Assembly (NCBI GenBank): GCA_020809705.1
Contig: CP085832.1
Coordinates: 3,534,001 to 3,598,000 of the forward strand
Direction: 5' to 3'
Source: Calonectria ilicicola
Lineage: Eukaryota; Ascomycota; Sordariomycetes; Hypocreales; Nectriaceae
Length of the DNA: 64,000 nt
Position 1 is the stretch's first letter, and each line of letters starts with the position of its first letter. Shown here one piece after another: positions 42,443 through 55,392 of this stretch. The notes below the pieces were generated by a model. That model made no database searches. It saw nothing but the letters and a program-made list of their open reading frames with translations, and was not told the origin of the DNA. A program made the position numbers and the translations under genes.

Positions 42443-43266
42443 CCAGGCGAGAGCTGAAAGTCATATGACGTAAGCTGCGCAAGGCATAAAAGCATTCGGG
42501 CGGATGCTGTGATTTAATGCATGGCGTGCATATTTCGTTTCAAACTAAGCAATGTTAAGAAGGATGTAGTCAACATGAGTAAAAGACATCTTGTAATAAT
42601 AGACCTGGGCTAAAAGCTCTCAATCTAATTATTCTGCAATAAATAAGTTTTACTCTTCAGGCGGATGAAATGCGATTGTTTAACAGTAAAATTTAGTGCG
42701 CAGAAAGTTGTATACACAAAAATTATACGACATTCTGAAAACACTAGAGGCGAGTTCAACAACCATAGCCACTAACGCAGACTAGGCAAAATTTGGTCGC
42801 AGTTCTGTCTCGACTTATTGTGGCTAGTGGGCATGCTTGAGTATAAGTATCCCAGGCAGCCAAACGAGGTGTCAGCCGAATCTTGTTGCAAAACACAAGC
42901 CTGAGTAGTGTTCCTTCAATACCGCTGCTATCTTTTACTAGCACCATGATGCAACTCCACCACACCACTGTAAGGGCCCCATTTTCAGATACATCATCTA
43001 TACTGGCATGGGACCTAAGTAAGACCCTACTACTGTACATGTGTAGCCTTGATTAACCGGACCAGACCCACTGCGACCCGCGACTTTTAACCTGTCAAAG
43101 GATCAGAAGGAATCCGATTTGCAATCGTTTCTGTTAGTCCCGCGTTCTCATTTGTTTCATAGCATCTAATATATTAACGGTCATAATAGGTCAAGAAATT
43201 CATCGCCTATTTTATTGTAAATTTTATTCAATCACCCAAACCAAAAGGTTGAGCTAATTTCTGCAG
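42443..43266. other. Intergenic / missing 5' exon of the CorA-like gene
   Basis: The coding frame of the next gene starts mid-family at 43267 right after a CTAATTTCTGCAG acceptor, so a small 5' exon must lie upstream. A donor candidate GTAAAT at about 43217 would give a 50-bp intron. I could not place the ATG. The rest shows no feature. Confidence 0.35.
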
Positions 43267-44660
43267 CATTATCCCTCAGAAACACTCCCGAGGTTCACTC
43301 CAGATCACATCGGAGCTTTTCGAAACACTTAATTCTTCCTTGAATATATTCTCGGCCTTTAACAGAGTAATCTCGACTTTTATTCGTGATGCATCCTCGG
43401 ATTATTATCTTGGACGGTCGGCCGCATACTTCAGCTCACCTATTTTGCCTGGTGCAACAGCTCAAAGTGGGTGTCCAATCTCCACCAATCGTAGTCTCTA
43501 GTTATTGACCGAAATAGAGTTCGAGTTTTGCTGCTTATTAAAATTCGTGGAAGAAAACACTCGCAAGCCAGGGCCATCCCAGGGAAGCGGCACTAATAGG
43601 GCAATTCATCAGTGGTCCTTGAGGCAACAGGCGGTGTATCACTCCTATCAAGCTGGTACCCCAAATGCTGAGAGTACTATTCTCGTTAACCCTTCTCGTG
43701 AGCTATGGTCACTCATCCAAGCTCAGTATCGACTTTCCACCGCAGACCCAAAGAGCAACCAAGAATGGTCCGCACTACCGCAAGTCATAATTGACAGCCT
43801 CACCAAGAATTGGGGGGCATATGTTTCATGTCTACACAGCGCTGTAGAACAACTTGTTCGTGCACCCCGTTTATCAATCCCAGTTACATGCCATCTTTAC
43901 ATGGCTGACAACAGTAATAGAAGAGAGATGCGAGAGCAACACATTATGATCGACCGGATGTAGGAGAAGCGAATGAAAAAAGTTTACAGGACGCACTAGA
44001 TATTGTAGACAAGCTTCAGCATACCGCGCATGCCTTGGAGTCTAACGTGGTTACTCTGAGAGCAGTTCGAGATAATTTATGCCAGAGCTTAGCAATTTGG
44101 CACCCGGGAGAGTCAATGATTAAAATAAACAGATTTTCACATAGCGTGGATGAGGCGATCCGGGAACTCGAATTTGAAAGAAGTCAGGTTCAGCATATAA
44201 TGACTAGATTGCAAACAGTTATCGAAACAGTAAGAGGTCACAGCTCCATTAGTAGTTTATCAGCGTTGGCTTACATATTGTATTGCTTAGGTTCGAGATT
44301 TGCTACAACTGCGAGGGACGCATAGTATGGAACAAATGACCACCCGCACCATCCTAGAGGCTCGCACAATGAGAATTATAGCCTTTGTGACTTTGGCATT
44401 TTTGCCCCCAACTTTTATCGCGGTATGTTAATAGGCAACTTAAATGGGGAAGCTATACTAACTAAACATAGGGATTTTTGAGTATGGGATACATTCATGT
44501 GAAGAAATCTGATGGTAGTTTACAAGTTAGCTCCGAACCAGGCCTAAAATTTTATTTTTTAATCACAATACCACTAGTTGTAGCAATCATCGGCGGTTAT
44601 GTATTTTGGGATCGACGGAATAAGCGCATTGCCAAGCCCGAGATTGAACCCGATGTATAG
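43267..44660 (+). CDS. Fungal CorA-like membrane protein, multi-exon, 5' end unresolved
   Basis: The frame enters at 43267 with IIPQKHSRGSLQITSELFETLNSSLNIFSAFNR, a family-typical N-terminal block. A junction near 43430-43501 is not settled. It continues EFEFCCLLKFVEENTRK...WSLRQQAVYHSYQ, then exons ending 43913, 43964-44229, 44291-44422 and 44472-44660. The 50-bp intron 43914-43963 is inferred because it restores the frame. The C-terminus has the long helix MEQMTTRTILEARTMRII and two membrane helices, AFVTLAFLPPTFIAGFLSMGYI and FYFLITIPLVVAIIGGYVFW. True CorA Mg2+ channels carry GMN at the end of the first helix; here it reads SMGYI, as in the expanded fungal CorA-like group. It therefore probably is not a magnesium transporter. 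The fold suggests a pentameric membrane protein with a large cytosolic domain. The role in fungi is unknown. Confidence 0.72.
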
Positions 44661-45106
44661 CTCGGTTACGGAAATACCTTGGGGGCAAAGTAAGCAAGAT
44701 CAACGGAAGAAATACAAATGCCATATTTTTAATTAGAAATTATATAATAATAAATAAACAAAACAGGATTTAGACAAGTCTAAATTGGAGAAGTTCGGTG
44801 TTACTAACGTGTGTAATGAGGTCTCCGAAATTTTGTTCTGTCAATTGAAATACCCTATAGCATATATGCCTTTCAATCTAATGGCTTACATTTAGTATTG
44901 ATGAAACATTGCACATTCTATTGGGCGCAAATAATGTTTCTTAAAATTACTATGGAATTGTTTTCAAGCTAATCGCCCTCTTTCTTTCATGGTTTTGCCT
45001 CATCGCTGCCATCCTGTTTTGGATGCCTCGCGGTCGGAGATTTCGGACTTAGCGCCATCTTAACAAAGCTCCGAGTGTGTTTGGCTGACGTTCCTCCATC
45101 ACAAAC
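44661..45106. other. Intergenic spacer
   Basis: AT-rich DNA between two plus-strand genes. No feature was recognised apart from probable promoter sequence near 45060-45106. Confidence 0.4.
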
Positions 45107-46581
45107 ATGGATTTTCAATTCGTCGACAACAGCGCAGTAAGCGCGCCGAACACCCGGCGAATCATCCGGCAACATGTAATGAAGGGTAAGAACCTGGGGA
45201 AGAAGATACAGGGCCGGGGTCGGAAGCATGCGCCGGGGATAGCTCCCGGAGCTGCTCCGGGCGGAGATGCTAGGCCCACTTCAACAGGAGAGGAAGCTCA
45301 GTTGCTCTTCCCGGCAATTGCTGCTCAAGATTTTTACAGCATATTTACCGGTATCGAGTTTGAATATTTGGCTTTTCCAACACAGTTCACTTCGAAGATG
45401 AGATACACTATACATCAATGTGGGTAGGCGCATCCGCACCTGGCTGGCCGTGCTGACTTGCTAGTTTTCACTGCTATTGCCGACACATTATATCCGCACG
45501 AATTCTGTCGCCGAAGGGATTACACAAAAGGGCCTTGGATAGAATACATGGCGGCTGATCAAGCATGTAAGTTAACTTGACCACCTTGCTGGTCTTGACT
45601 AACGACGCAGTCCTTCATTGTCTTCTTGCCATGGCAGCAACCTATATCAACATGTTTCGAACACCTGGCAGCGAAACCCTTGAGGCGACACGACACTTTT
45701 CCCAAGCCATTCGACTAGTAAACAGCCGACTGTCTACATCATCTACTCCCACAGATGGAACGCTTGCCGTCATTGTCACGTTTGCCATCCACTGCAGTCT
45801 CATGAATGACGTTGGACGCATGGAAATTCATTTACGGGGGCTAGAGAAAGCACTGACTGTGCGGCCTGGAGGCATTCTATCTTTGAGGCAGACTAATGAG
45901 GATTTGGCACACAAAATCTATCGAACTGACTTGGAATATGCTATAAAATCGGGTATGCCATCATTTTTCGGGCCCTGGGAGTTGCTGAGGGCCGGGCCTC
46001 TGTCGGAGAAGCGATTGGACTTTCCGCTGAATCAAACCTGTTCAACTCTTCGAACTATCACGAGACACATTATGGAGTTTTGCAGTCTACCAGAAAAGAA
46101 CAAACGTCCTGGGATGGACTACTTGAACGCAGTCACCTGGGCGTGGCAGCGACTGGTGGATTTTGCACCGCTCAGCAGGGAGAGGCCTCAGAACCCACTT
46201 GAGGACATCCTACAGCTATCACTTTTGGCTTTTTTGATCACGGTGAATTATTCTATCGACTTTGTGAGAATGACACATACTGCCTTGTTGCGCAATATGC
46301 TGCGGGAGCGCGTCGAAAACGACCCGTTGGCGTCTCTTGGTCGGGACTATCTGCCGATTCGACTCTGGGTTGGGATTATCTATGGGTTATTGTTGTCAAA
46401 CGGAGAAGAACCACCTACCTCCCAGCTAAACATATTGGCAGCTGAACTCGGGTTGAAGAGTTGGCGGGAAGCCAAATCATGTCTTCGACCATTTCCGTGG
46501 ATCAAAGTCGTTCATGAGAACCTAGGCAAAAAGTTGTGGGAGGACAATGTTCAATATTTTGCTTGTGAAAACATTCAGTGA
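45107..46581 (+). CDS. Fungal regulator-like protein with Fungal_trans_2/DUF3468-type domain, no Zn cluster, 461 aa, three exons
   Basis: Exons are 45107-45419, 45465-45566 and 45611-46581, with introns of 45 and 44 bp. The N-terminus MDFQFVDNSAVSAPNTRRIIRQHVMKGKNLGKKIQGRGRK has the conserved short basic block of proteins often labelled tachykinin family in fungal annotations. The rest is the alpha-helical fungal regulatory domain, with ADTLYPHEFCRRRDYTKGPWIEYMAADQAFLHCLLAMAATYINM followed by helices such as AIRLVNSRLSTSSTPTDGTLAVIVTFAIHC. A Zn2Cys6 DNA-binding cluster is absent, as is usual for this family, so direct DNA binding would rely on the basic N-terminus. It may act as a transcription regulator without a classic DNA-binding domain, or have another nuclear role. 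The first and second introns are close to the minimum size seen in this window. Confidence 0.78.
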
Positions 46582-49500
46582 TACCGCCACTGTCTCGATC
46601 ACAATCCAAAGGTGGCGCTGTTTGATTGGGGGCCATGCTGCCGACGACAAGCGAGCTTCTGTTTAGGCACGCGGAATTCGGCACATCTATCGCGGAAGAA
46701 TGGCCACGCTGCTGCATTTGAGACCCTTGGCTGGCCTCAAATCGGCGCCCGCGCAAAAAAAAAAAGTCCTTTATTCTTTTTCACATGGATCAATAACATT
46801 TTGCGTCGTCAGTCTGGCTGTGGCTGTAAGCTGATGTTTTGGGCAAAAAGTCGGCCCATGCGGCGAGCTGAAGCAGGAAAGTAGTTCCTATTGGCTTTTG
46901 TGTGGTATCTTTGCCACGAGGCAGGATCTGTCCGAGGGTGGTGTCGCAGAAGTGGGTGTCGAGAAAATTTGGATGCATCAGGCCATGTGGCTTTCAGATT
47001 GCTCGCTTGGCAATGCAATGTTCGGAAGCCGCGGGGGTTGCATCTGGCATGTTGTATCTCGAGAATCTTGCCAAGACATAGTCAAGAGATGGGGTTTCAT
47101 TTCGGGCGCTTCGGGCAAGTTTTGGGTGGTAGTCCATGGGATAACGTTGGGGGAGGGGCTTTGAGCCTGTTCACCATTTTCCTCCTCAACTAGGGAAGTG
47201 GGAGTCTGGCAAAACACAATAAAAACCGAACAAACAGTTTCAGGAATTTTTGATCCTAACAGATTGATACCAAAAAACAGTATCAAAGCACGTTGTGATG
47301 AAGAACGCATGTTTCCTGTTTGGTAACCGCTTCCTGGACCCGGTGGGTTGGTTGCTTCAACAGGCTGGGGGGAACTGTCGTGAATGATGCAAGGGCAAAG
47401 CAGGCAGATTTCTCCTTTTCTCCGTAGATCCAAGCCACTTGAACTGATAGCCGAACATAACCAAGGTTGAAGTGCTGGTTCTCCAGGGGGATTGATACTT
47501 GGGCGCCTCAAACATGGACCAAGAGGCGCACCCTCTAGATGAAAGGAGACGAGACATGAAAAACCTGCAAGCTAAAGACGTGCTTATCTTGGAATGTGTC
47601 ACTAGCGGCAGGCTTGATATGTGCCAAGGATAGCCAAGGCGTTTAGTAAAGAGGGGAGCAGAATAGGTGTGTAAACTAGGTTCTATATGCGCCCAGGGCC
47701 GCCATAAGCCAAGAGACGACAAGAAGCATCAAATGCCAATTCCTACCCCATAAGGAACCGGTGGATCTCCCCCGCAATCTGTGTTCCCAGGACGAGAGTT
47801 TCTGGGTCCGCGTTTGTGTCGGAGCGCGAGAGCTTGGTATCCGAGAGAAGAGACAGTCACATGGGGGCCCTGCTTGATCATTCGATATTGGGCCACGCAA
47901 ACCCGGTAAAAGCAATCAAACACGGTTGCACTCCGAAAGCGGACGGTACGCTCGCAACACAACACAACACATGCAAAGGTGATCATTGTTCCGCGATTGA
48001 ACAGAGTAGCATTCCGTGGATTCACATCTGGTTTCCCACATGGTGCCATGCGTCGGCCACGTTGTGACTAACTTGGGGTGTCGCAGCACGTTAATGCAAA
48101 CCGCCACACGATCCGTTGGTGGCGGCGCCATCCCTCTGACCGACAACCAGCCAAATGGTTGAGGAAGCAACCTAGAAGGAGGGCGGAAGCACATCCATGA
48201 CTCGAGAACATGCGACAGGATTGGACGGAAGAAAAAAAAAACCAGGTCAGCGAGGCGGAGTAGGGCGCACATGGGGAGTTGGATGGGGTGGAGTGAAACG
48301 TGGTTACGAGGACAGGGCCGGTCAACGCAGATAGGCTGAAGGGCCCTAGTCATGCATTCTCTAAAGCCAAAGGAGTTGCCCAGTCAAGAGCCAGGGAACC
48401 AGGGCTTACGAGTCGACATATAGCCAAGAGGAGTGTTGGTAATGCCAAGCGGGACGACCAGACCGGAAGCGAATTAGCACCCTTGTCGCAGAATGCGAGG
48501 AGAGCCGGGGTTCGTGCCAGCTGGGGTAAAGTGCGGAGTAGTGGAGATGGAGCACACGCTGCGAGATGGTGAGGTGATGAGATGAGGCACTCTGTGGCCG
48601 GTGCTGCTTTTGGAAGAGGGATCCCGGCTTGTGAGTTATTTCGGTAAACGTGTTCCCTCATTTTCTGGCCGTATACAGCAACCAGCAGTCGGCAGCTGGG
48701 TTCCAGCATGCTCGAGAGCAAGCTTGTGGGGAGCAGAAGAGTGGTGGAGACGTTGTGGTGAAGAGGGAAGATTAACCTTATCTGTTGACCTTATTAGGAC
48801 CAGAGCGGAGCCAAAACGGCACTTAACAACGGGTGAGAGTTTGGCGTGGACGAATGTCGACCTGTCCAAGACACACGACTGCCCCCGCTCCGACCAGGGT
48901 GTGGGTGACCTTCCATAGAATAGGCAACGCGGGACGGCCTGAAATGACCTGCACTCTAGCGTGCTCGCTGGGGAGTGGTTAGAATTCGTCACCTACGGAT
49001 TGGAGGTTGGGGGCAGTGGGCGGTGGTGGTGGTGTCCCCCGCTGGGGGGTAAGCCGCGCGCGCGCACACATTCGGTGCGAAATGGAAATGTGCAGTGTTG
49101 ATGTTTTCTCGCGCGCAATCAAGCCTCTGTCAGTCCAGTCCATGCGACAAAAGTCGGCATCTGACTCTGGCCCGACGGCATCTCACAAACCATCTCATCT
49201 CATCTGCGCATCTGGCGTCCGGGTGGACCTCTTCTGGTCTGGGGAAAAACAGATTCATCTCCCCAGAATCTTGCGCAGATGGGGACGATGCGGGCAAAAG
49301 TGGGAGCATGATTGCAGTTGAACCGGCTGATGCATTGGGGGTCGTGACCGCTTACCCAACCTGCCCAAGGTTTCGCTGCCCTCTCAGTGGTCGGCCGCGG
49401 CAGCCTAGCTCGTGCGGGGGCCCATGGCTGCAAAAGTGCTGTCCCTCAGCTGGAGCTCCAGGGCTCTTGGCGAAGCGATACAGGGGCTTGGCGCTAAAGA

Positions 49501-51559
49501 CCACTGGGGAATCCCCCCCAAAACAGAAGCCGTAGCGGATTTAGTGGAGCCCGGCTCCAGTGTTTTCCCCCGCAAATCGCCCCCGTGGCCCCTGCTGACC
49601 CTGTCATCTGGGGTCGAGAGATGGCTTCCAGATGGTCCCCAGATCCCCAACCACACATACACACGCACACGCACACAGACTTGCGCACTCACAACCAAAG
49701 CCCTCTCATTTCAAAAACTTTTTTGTCCTTCTTTTCTCCTCCTCTCCAACTTTTTAGCGCCTCCCGCCGTCCTCACTCCCCAGTAATTCGCGCCTCCTCC
49801 TCACGTACCCCCCTCTATCCCTAGCTGCTTGCTTCCCTCGTGGTGGCGCTCAACAACCTCGCCCGGCATTCCTCGTAGTCGCAAGCATTCGCGTCAGCCA
49901 AGATTGATGCGTTGCAGAACTAGATCCAATACAGCCATGTTCCGCTGGACCGGTTCTCATCCGGCTATCACGATAGCCGATCATTGATGCTGTCTCGATC
50001 GGTCGGTGTCCGACAGACCTGGTCGAGTCCGAAGCCATCACCACGTTCGAGGACGCCAAGTCCAAAGTCTGGATGGCAGCATGCAGCGCTTTGAAGACTG
50101 GGCAAAGCCAAGACCCAATATCAAAGCTTTTTTGACCGTTAGTGCCAAGATGCCCAGACAACGCTTCAGTCATGTGAAGTCAAGTATTTGTAAACCTCGA
50201 ACCTTCCAAGAACCCAAATCAGTATCAAGTGTGTTGAACTGATATGCTCCCCCCCTCGTATGCGCAAGGCACGCGAATGCCACGAGACAAGTAGGCAGCT
50301 AGCCTCGGGACGGACGGCACCGCATGCAATGGAAACGTGTGGCATGCGAACGGTGGTGGTTACAAGACAGGGCCAAGAGGCGAGATGGATGGTCTTCCTC
50401 CCGTGCGGGAGGCGTCGTTAACGACAGCCATGAGGCCACCATTTCAGCTCCCGACCGCATCATGATACGACGCTTCACCGCGATGGATTTTTTTTTTTTT
50501 TAATCCATCCGGGTCTCCGTGCTGAGTGTGATACGCCTGAGATCAGCCGCTGTATCAGACATGGGTGCAAGCTTCAACTGAAAGCACGCCCACGTCACAT
50601 CCATCCAAGCTTCCGTGACCTGCGTGCAAACTTTCCAAGCTACCGGAGCTTTATTTTTCTCTTTCCTACTGCGGCTAATAAGCCTAGCACACCAGATTAC
50701 ATGATTAGTCTCTACAGAGACGGGATCTTCACCTCCGATGTCAATGGCGGGAGGGGAAGCGGCTGGTAGGTTCCCTTGGCGTACGTCGGTCTCTAGTCGC
50801 GTCCTGACAGACACCTCTGCCGAGGTGGCTTGAGGAATGAAACAAAGCAGCGCCACTGGCATAAGTGCGGTCTAGGAGGGCCACAGTCTAGCCCTTGTAG
50901 GCCCGAATGTTGCGTCGAAGTCTCGACCGGCGACGATCTTGGCGGGATGGGTATCCTGTCGCCGGCGCCATCAAGCAGGGATGCCGGGCCACCTAATGCT
51001 TGGCATCCCAAGGGTCGATATTTGCCCTCTTGGGGACCTTTTCGGGCTCGTTTCCCCTCTTTATTCTAGTTGCCAAATTCCTCGCCATTGGTCTTGCAGA
51101 TGAGGATGCTTTTTGCTTGCAGGGTCCGGTCGGTGTGTGTGGAGCATGAACAAGGACCGGGGCATGGGCCTGTTGAGGCACGGCCTCCCGGGCCATGAGT
51201 GAGAAGTGAGGTTGCTCTCTATGAGGGTGTGAGCATCCTGACACCCTGACACGACATGGTCAAGACACGACTCCAATTGATTGCAGCCGCTGTCATTTGC
51301 TCGCCGAGCGGGAGGAGGATACGACATGATTGACAAGATTACTTTGCCCACCCCGGTCTGGGGAAGATACACTCCGATCCGTCGTCCCGTTTCCTTCAAA
51401 TAGGCACCTGCTCCCCGGGTGATTGTCTGAGACCTGCTCAGCATCCACTGGCTTCTCATTCCTCCCTCGTCGGAGTCAAAAACCCTCTTCCTCCCCTCTT
51501 CACATGAGACTGTAAACTTGAAGTGTTCGCCAAGAAGAGTTGTTCTCGTCACTGCAAAC
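46582..51559. other. About 5 kb with no supported gene
   Basis: Several open frames of 80-190 codons lie on both strands, for example 47357-47722 and 46978-47511 (minus) and 51061-51621 (minus). They overlap each other in different frames, and none shows a recognisable domain, signal peptide or splice-supported exon. Base composition is less AT-rich than in the preceding accessory region, with C/T-rich blocks near 49660-49830, a (CA)n-type stretch at about 49655-49680 and a T-run at 50489-50501. It may be an extended upstream region of the transporter at 51560, a long noncoding transcript, or a decayed region. I cannot choose between these. Confidence 0.45.
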
Positions 51560-53310
51560 ATGACTGCTGCCCAGGACGTGAAGACGGACCCCGTCGCCAA
51601 CGACAGTTCGTCGTTTGACAAGACCGATTACGAGAAGAATGTGTCTCTTCATGAGAACCAAGGTGACGATATCTATGATGCCAGCGCTACCAAGCGCCTG
51701 TTGCGCAACATGGACGTTCACCTTCTTCCCTTCCTCGCCCTCCTCTACCTCCTGTCTTTCCTTGACCGTACCAACATTGGTAATGCCAAGCTCGCTGGTC
51801 TCGAGGAGGACCTGAACATGACAGGAAAATGGGACTACAATGTATGTTCTCAAGTCTTTATGCGCCCATGCCAAGCTAACAGCTTCAGATTGCTGTCTCA
51901 GTATTTTTCCCCTTCTACGTCGCCGCCGAAATCCCCTCCAACCTTGCCATGAAGAAGTGGCGCCCGTCTCGATGGATTCCCTTCATCATGGTTGTTTGGG
52001 CTGCCATGACCATGGTCATGGGTGCTGTTCACACCTTTGAGGGTCTCTTGGGTGTGCGAATGGCTCTGGGTTTCGCTGAGGGTGGTCTCTTCCCCGGTAT
52101 CACCTACTAGTATGTTTTTTTCATGTCTCAGAATGACGCGCACGCTCTAACATTGAGCAGCATCACCATGTGGTACAAGCGACACGAGTGCGGTCTCCGC
52201 ATGGCCATCTTCTTCTCTGCCGCCACTGCTGCTGGTGCCTTTGGTGGTCTGCTGGCTCGTGGCATCATGGAAATGGACGGCCTTGGAGGCCTTGACGGTT
52301 GGGCCTGGATCTTTGTGATTGAGGGTATCATTACGTTCGTCTTTGGTAGGTTGATCAGCCACTTTTTTTGAGCCTCACACTAACCAATCAGCCGTAATGG
52401 CCTTTTTCGTCATGTACGACTACCCCGACACTGCCAAATTCCTCACAGATGCCGACCGCAAGGAGGTTATGCGCCGCCTCGAGGAGGACCGCTCAGTCTT
52501 GTCCGACCTGTTTGAGTGGAGATATTTCAAGGATGCGCTCAAGGACTGGAAGATCTACGTTCACATGTTGATCACCATTGGCATTTACACTCCCCTCTAT
52601 TCCATCTCCATTTTCTTGCCCACTATCGTCGCCAGTCTCGGCTACACCAACTCGATGGCCCAACTCATGTCTGTCCCTCCCTACGTTGTGGCTTGCCTGT
52701 TCACCGTTGGGGGTGGTTTTGCCGCCGACAAGCACGGTCAGCGTGGTATCTACATGATCTTTTTCTGTCTTGTCGCGTAAGTGATACATCAAAAACTTGA
52801 ACAAATAGGAAACTAACTTGGTTAGCATGGTCGGCTTTGCCATCCTCTGGGGAACCGAGAGCGACGGTGCTAAGTACTTTGCCTGTTTCATGGTCACCTC
52901 CGGTATCTACCCCAACGTGCCCCAAGGTGTCGCCTGGAACGGCAACAACATTGGTGGCTCTCTGAAGCGAGCTGTCGGTATCGCCATGCACGTCGGTTTT
53001 GTAAGTTTCCATTCATGTGATCCAAGTAAAACCGCGCTAATATTTTCTGACGCAGGGTAATCTCGGTGGTGCTGTCTCTGGTTTCGTCTACCGCAAGTCC
53101 GATCTCCCCCACTACAAGGCCGGCCACGCGACCCTCTTTGCCTCCACCACCATGAGCTGCGTCCTCAGCATCATCATGACCATCTACCTCCGCCGCGAGA
53201 ACGCCCGTCGAGACCAAACCCACAAGGCCCCCACCGAATATACACGCGCCGAGAAGGAGTTGGAGTCGGATCGCGGCGACAACGCCACCTTTTTCCGCTA
53301 CACTGTTTAA
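51560..53310 (+). CDS. MFS transporter, Dal5/TNA1-like anion:cation symporter family, 500 aa, six exons
   Basis: Exons are 51560-51841, 51889-52109, 52161-52345, 52392-52776, 52826-53000 and 53056-53310. The five introns are 46-55 bp with GT-AG ends, and the frame is continuous. About 60 cytosolic N-terminal residues precede LLRNMDVHLLPFLALLYLLSFLDRTNIGNAKLAGL, the classic first helix and DRTNIGNA motif of the allantoate/nicotinate permease group. Other helices are IAVSVFFPFYVAAEIPSNLAMKK, WIPFIMVVWAAMTMVMGAV, VRMALGFAEGGLFPGITYYITMWYKRHE, FVIEGIITFVFAVMAFFVMYDYP and the later VPQGVAWNGNNIGGSLKRAVGIAMHVGFGNLGGAVSGFVYR. Twelve helices are expected. The family takes up organic anions such as allantoate, nicotinate or similar acids with protons across the plasma membrane; the substrate here is not determinable from sequence. 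Confidence 0.9.
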
Positions 53311-55392
53311 GCGAAGCGCTTGTGTAGTACGAAATTTGTATATATTGCCACCATTGTGGGTGGACCACACTACGCGCCATAGATGAATTTGGTGTCCTCA
53401 TGATCTACGAAAGATTGACGCAAGGCCTAAATTTAGGGTTTAATGAATTGACTTGTCACACAATGTTTTCTTCTTCTTTTTCGTGATCCTTGTTCCCTGG
53501 TGATACAGTGCCTCGGGAATATCACCGTGACACTGCTGGTCCAACTGCTCGGGATCGATGCGACCCGGAGCAAGCATCATGCTCTGTGCTTCCCAGGCAC
53601 GCGCAGCCCTCGTAGAGACGGACGTACGCGAACGAACACTCAGCCCCCCGTTGCGACTGAGGGGAGTCGCAGTTGCACTTGTTGAACTGCGCCGCAAATT
53701 GGCCGGATCTTCGGCACGTGTGCATTGACGATACAACGCATGCGGAGGAGCTAGAACCTAGATAACAACTTCGCTATTGCAGGCAGGCTAACGTCGTCGA
53801 GATCAAGCCCAAAAGTGGGTGTGCGGCCAACAACAAGTGGAGGTGAAGCCGGCACTGCATTAGGATCTGCAGGCGGGTCGACGGTTGCCGTGGTCCTTTT
53901 GCTTTTTTTTTCTCTCTCAATGCTTAGATTGTGTCTCAGCTGAGAGCCCGGGAAGCACGCGCAATGATACTCTACGTGTTGGGATGCCGGTTGCCGTGTC
54001 TGTGAATAGCACCCGCGATACCACGCCAGCCAGCCGCGCAAGGATGGCGAATTTTTTGTAATTTTCACTTTTGGAGGGTGGAGGAGTCATCACGTCAGCC
54101 CTATTTCAGAGTACGAAAATTAGGAATTACAACGAGATGTGAACTCGATTTTAGCTCACGCCGGCCATGGCACTAATCCACGCAATTAAGCTTATTCCCG
54201 AAGGTTAGCGACCAGCGAGATTCCATCCAGATCTCTTCACAGCATCTCCGCGGAGGATACATGATTTGCTTGGAGTAGGCAGGGGGAGGCGGGAGATGAA
54301 AAAAAATAAGATCTCCCCGTCGCATGGCTGACGCTATTCAACTTGGCGAGGCCACGTCCCAGCCCTCGAAAAACACAAAAACAACCCCCAACACGCCGCT
54401 ATGCTGCGCTCAAAGCCACAGCGTAGCATTAGCCTGTTGGCGAGGTGCCACTCGCCATCTCACTGCATCGAGGCGAATCGTTTCAGAGCTTGACTTTAAA
54501 TGGCCCTGTTTGTTTGGTGCACTATTGCTGCTATTTTCTGCGCGGTCCATCCTCGCATCACCAGGGCTGATGTAATCCTAGGGTAGTGATCGACCTCAGC
54601 TCTCTACTGGCTACACGGGCGGAAATCGACTCGTCAAAAATTTATCCGCGAATCCCGCCGACGCAGAGGCCCTTCGCGCAGGTTATCCCACCTCTTCTCT
54701 CGTTTGGATTGGGAAAATTTGCCCCCTTTCCAGGCCAGACCAGGTTCACGCGGTCGCCAACGTGTGGATGGCGGCGAAAAGCTCTGAATGGCTGCAAACC
54801 ACGATGGGCCGGATGTACGGCACTTGGCTCCCTAGATTAGCAACCCCTCGTGTCCGGAAGGAGAACCCAAGTCCGCGATCGCCTTGGCCTCCAGGCGAGC
54901 CAAGCTGGACATATTAGCCGCATGGCTAAAATACATAGGTCGGATCGCGAGGACTTTTGCTAGTTGGGGGGCGGCAAGTAGGGCCCCCCAACACCTGCGG
55001 GGGGGCGCCGCGGCGAGAGGAGGAGGAGGAGGGGTGGGCTTGCTAATGCACGTAAAGAACAATGTCCATGTAAAAATTGTGCCAAAATATGTAGCTAAAA
55101 TCTGAAAGCTAATAAATTTGGCGCCCAAAATTCTCGAATACGGCAAAAGCCGTACGCGAATCCTTTTTCAACTCCCAAGGCGCCTTTGTTCCGTCTCCCC
55201 GGAAAAAAACAACATCAGAATACCACATCAGCGTCGTTGAATAAAAAAAACCCAAAACACAAAAAACCGGTCATTTCCCGAAATGGCAAACATCTAAAGG
55301 CTCCCTCCTCCGTTCGGCTCCGGGGCCGGGCCCAGGATCCACCGCGCGGCCGACAAGTCCCCGGAAGCCAAAGAAGCAATTAAACGTCCAGA
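53311..55392. other. Intergenic, convergent 3' regions, 2.1 kb
   Basis: No gene was supported. There is a T-run near 53897-53905, and at 54998-55035 a very G-rich stretch (GGGGGGGCGCCG followed by GAGGAGGAGG). Small open frames on both strands lack family signals. Confidence 0.45.

Noticed and set aside
46978..47511. 177-codon minus-strand open frame in the 5-kb gap
   Set aside because: No recognisable domain or signal peptide, overlapped by other frames of similar length on both strands. It is not enough to call a gene.
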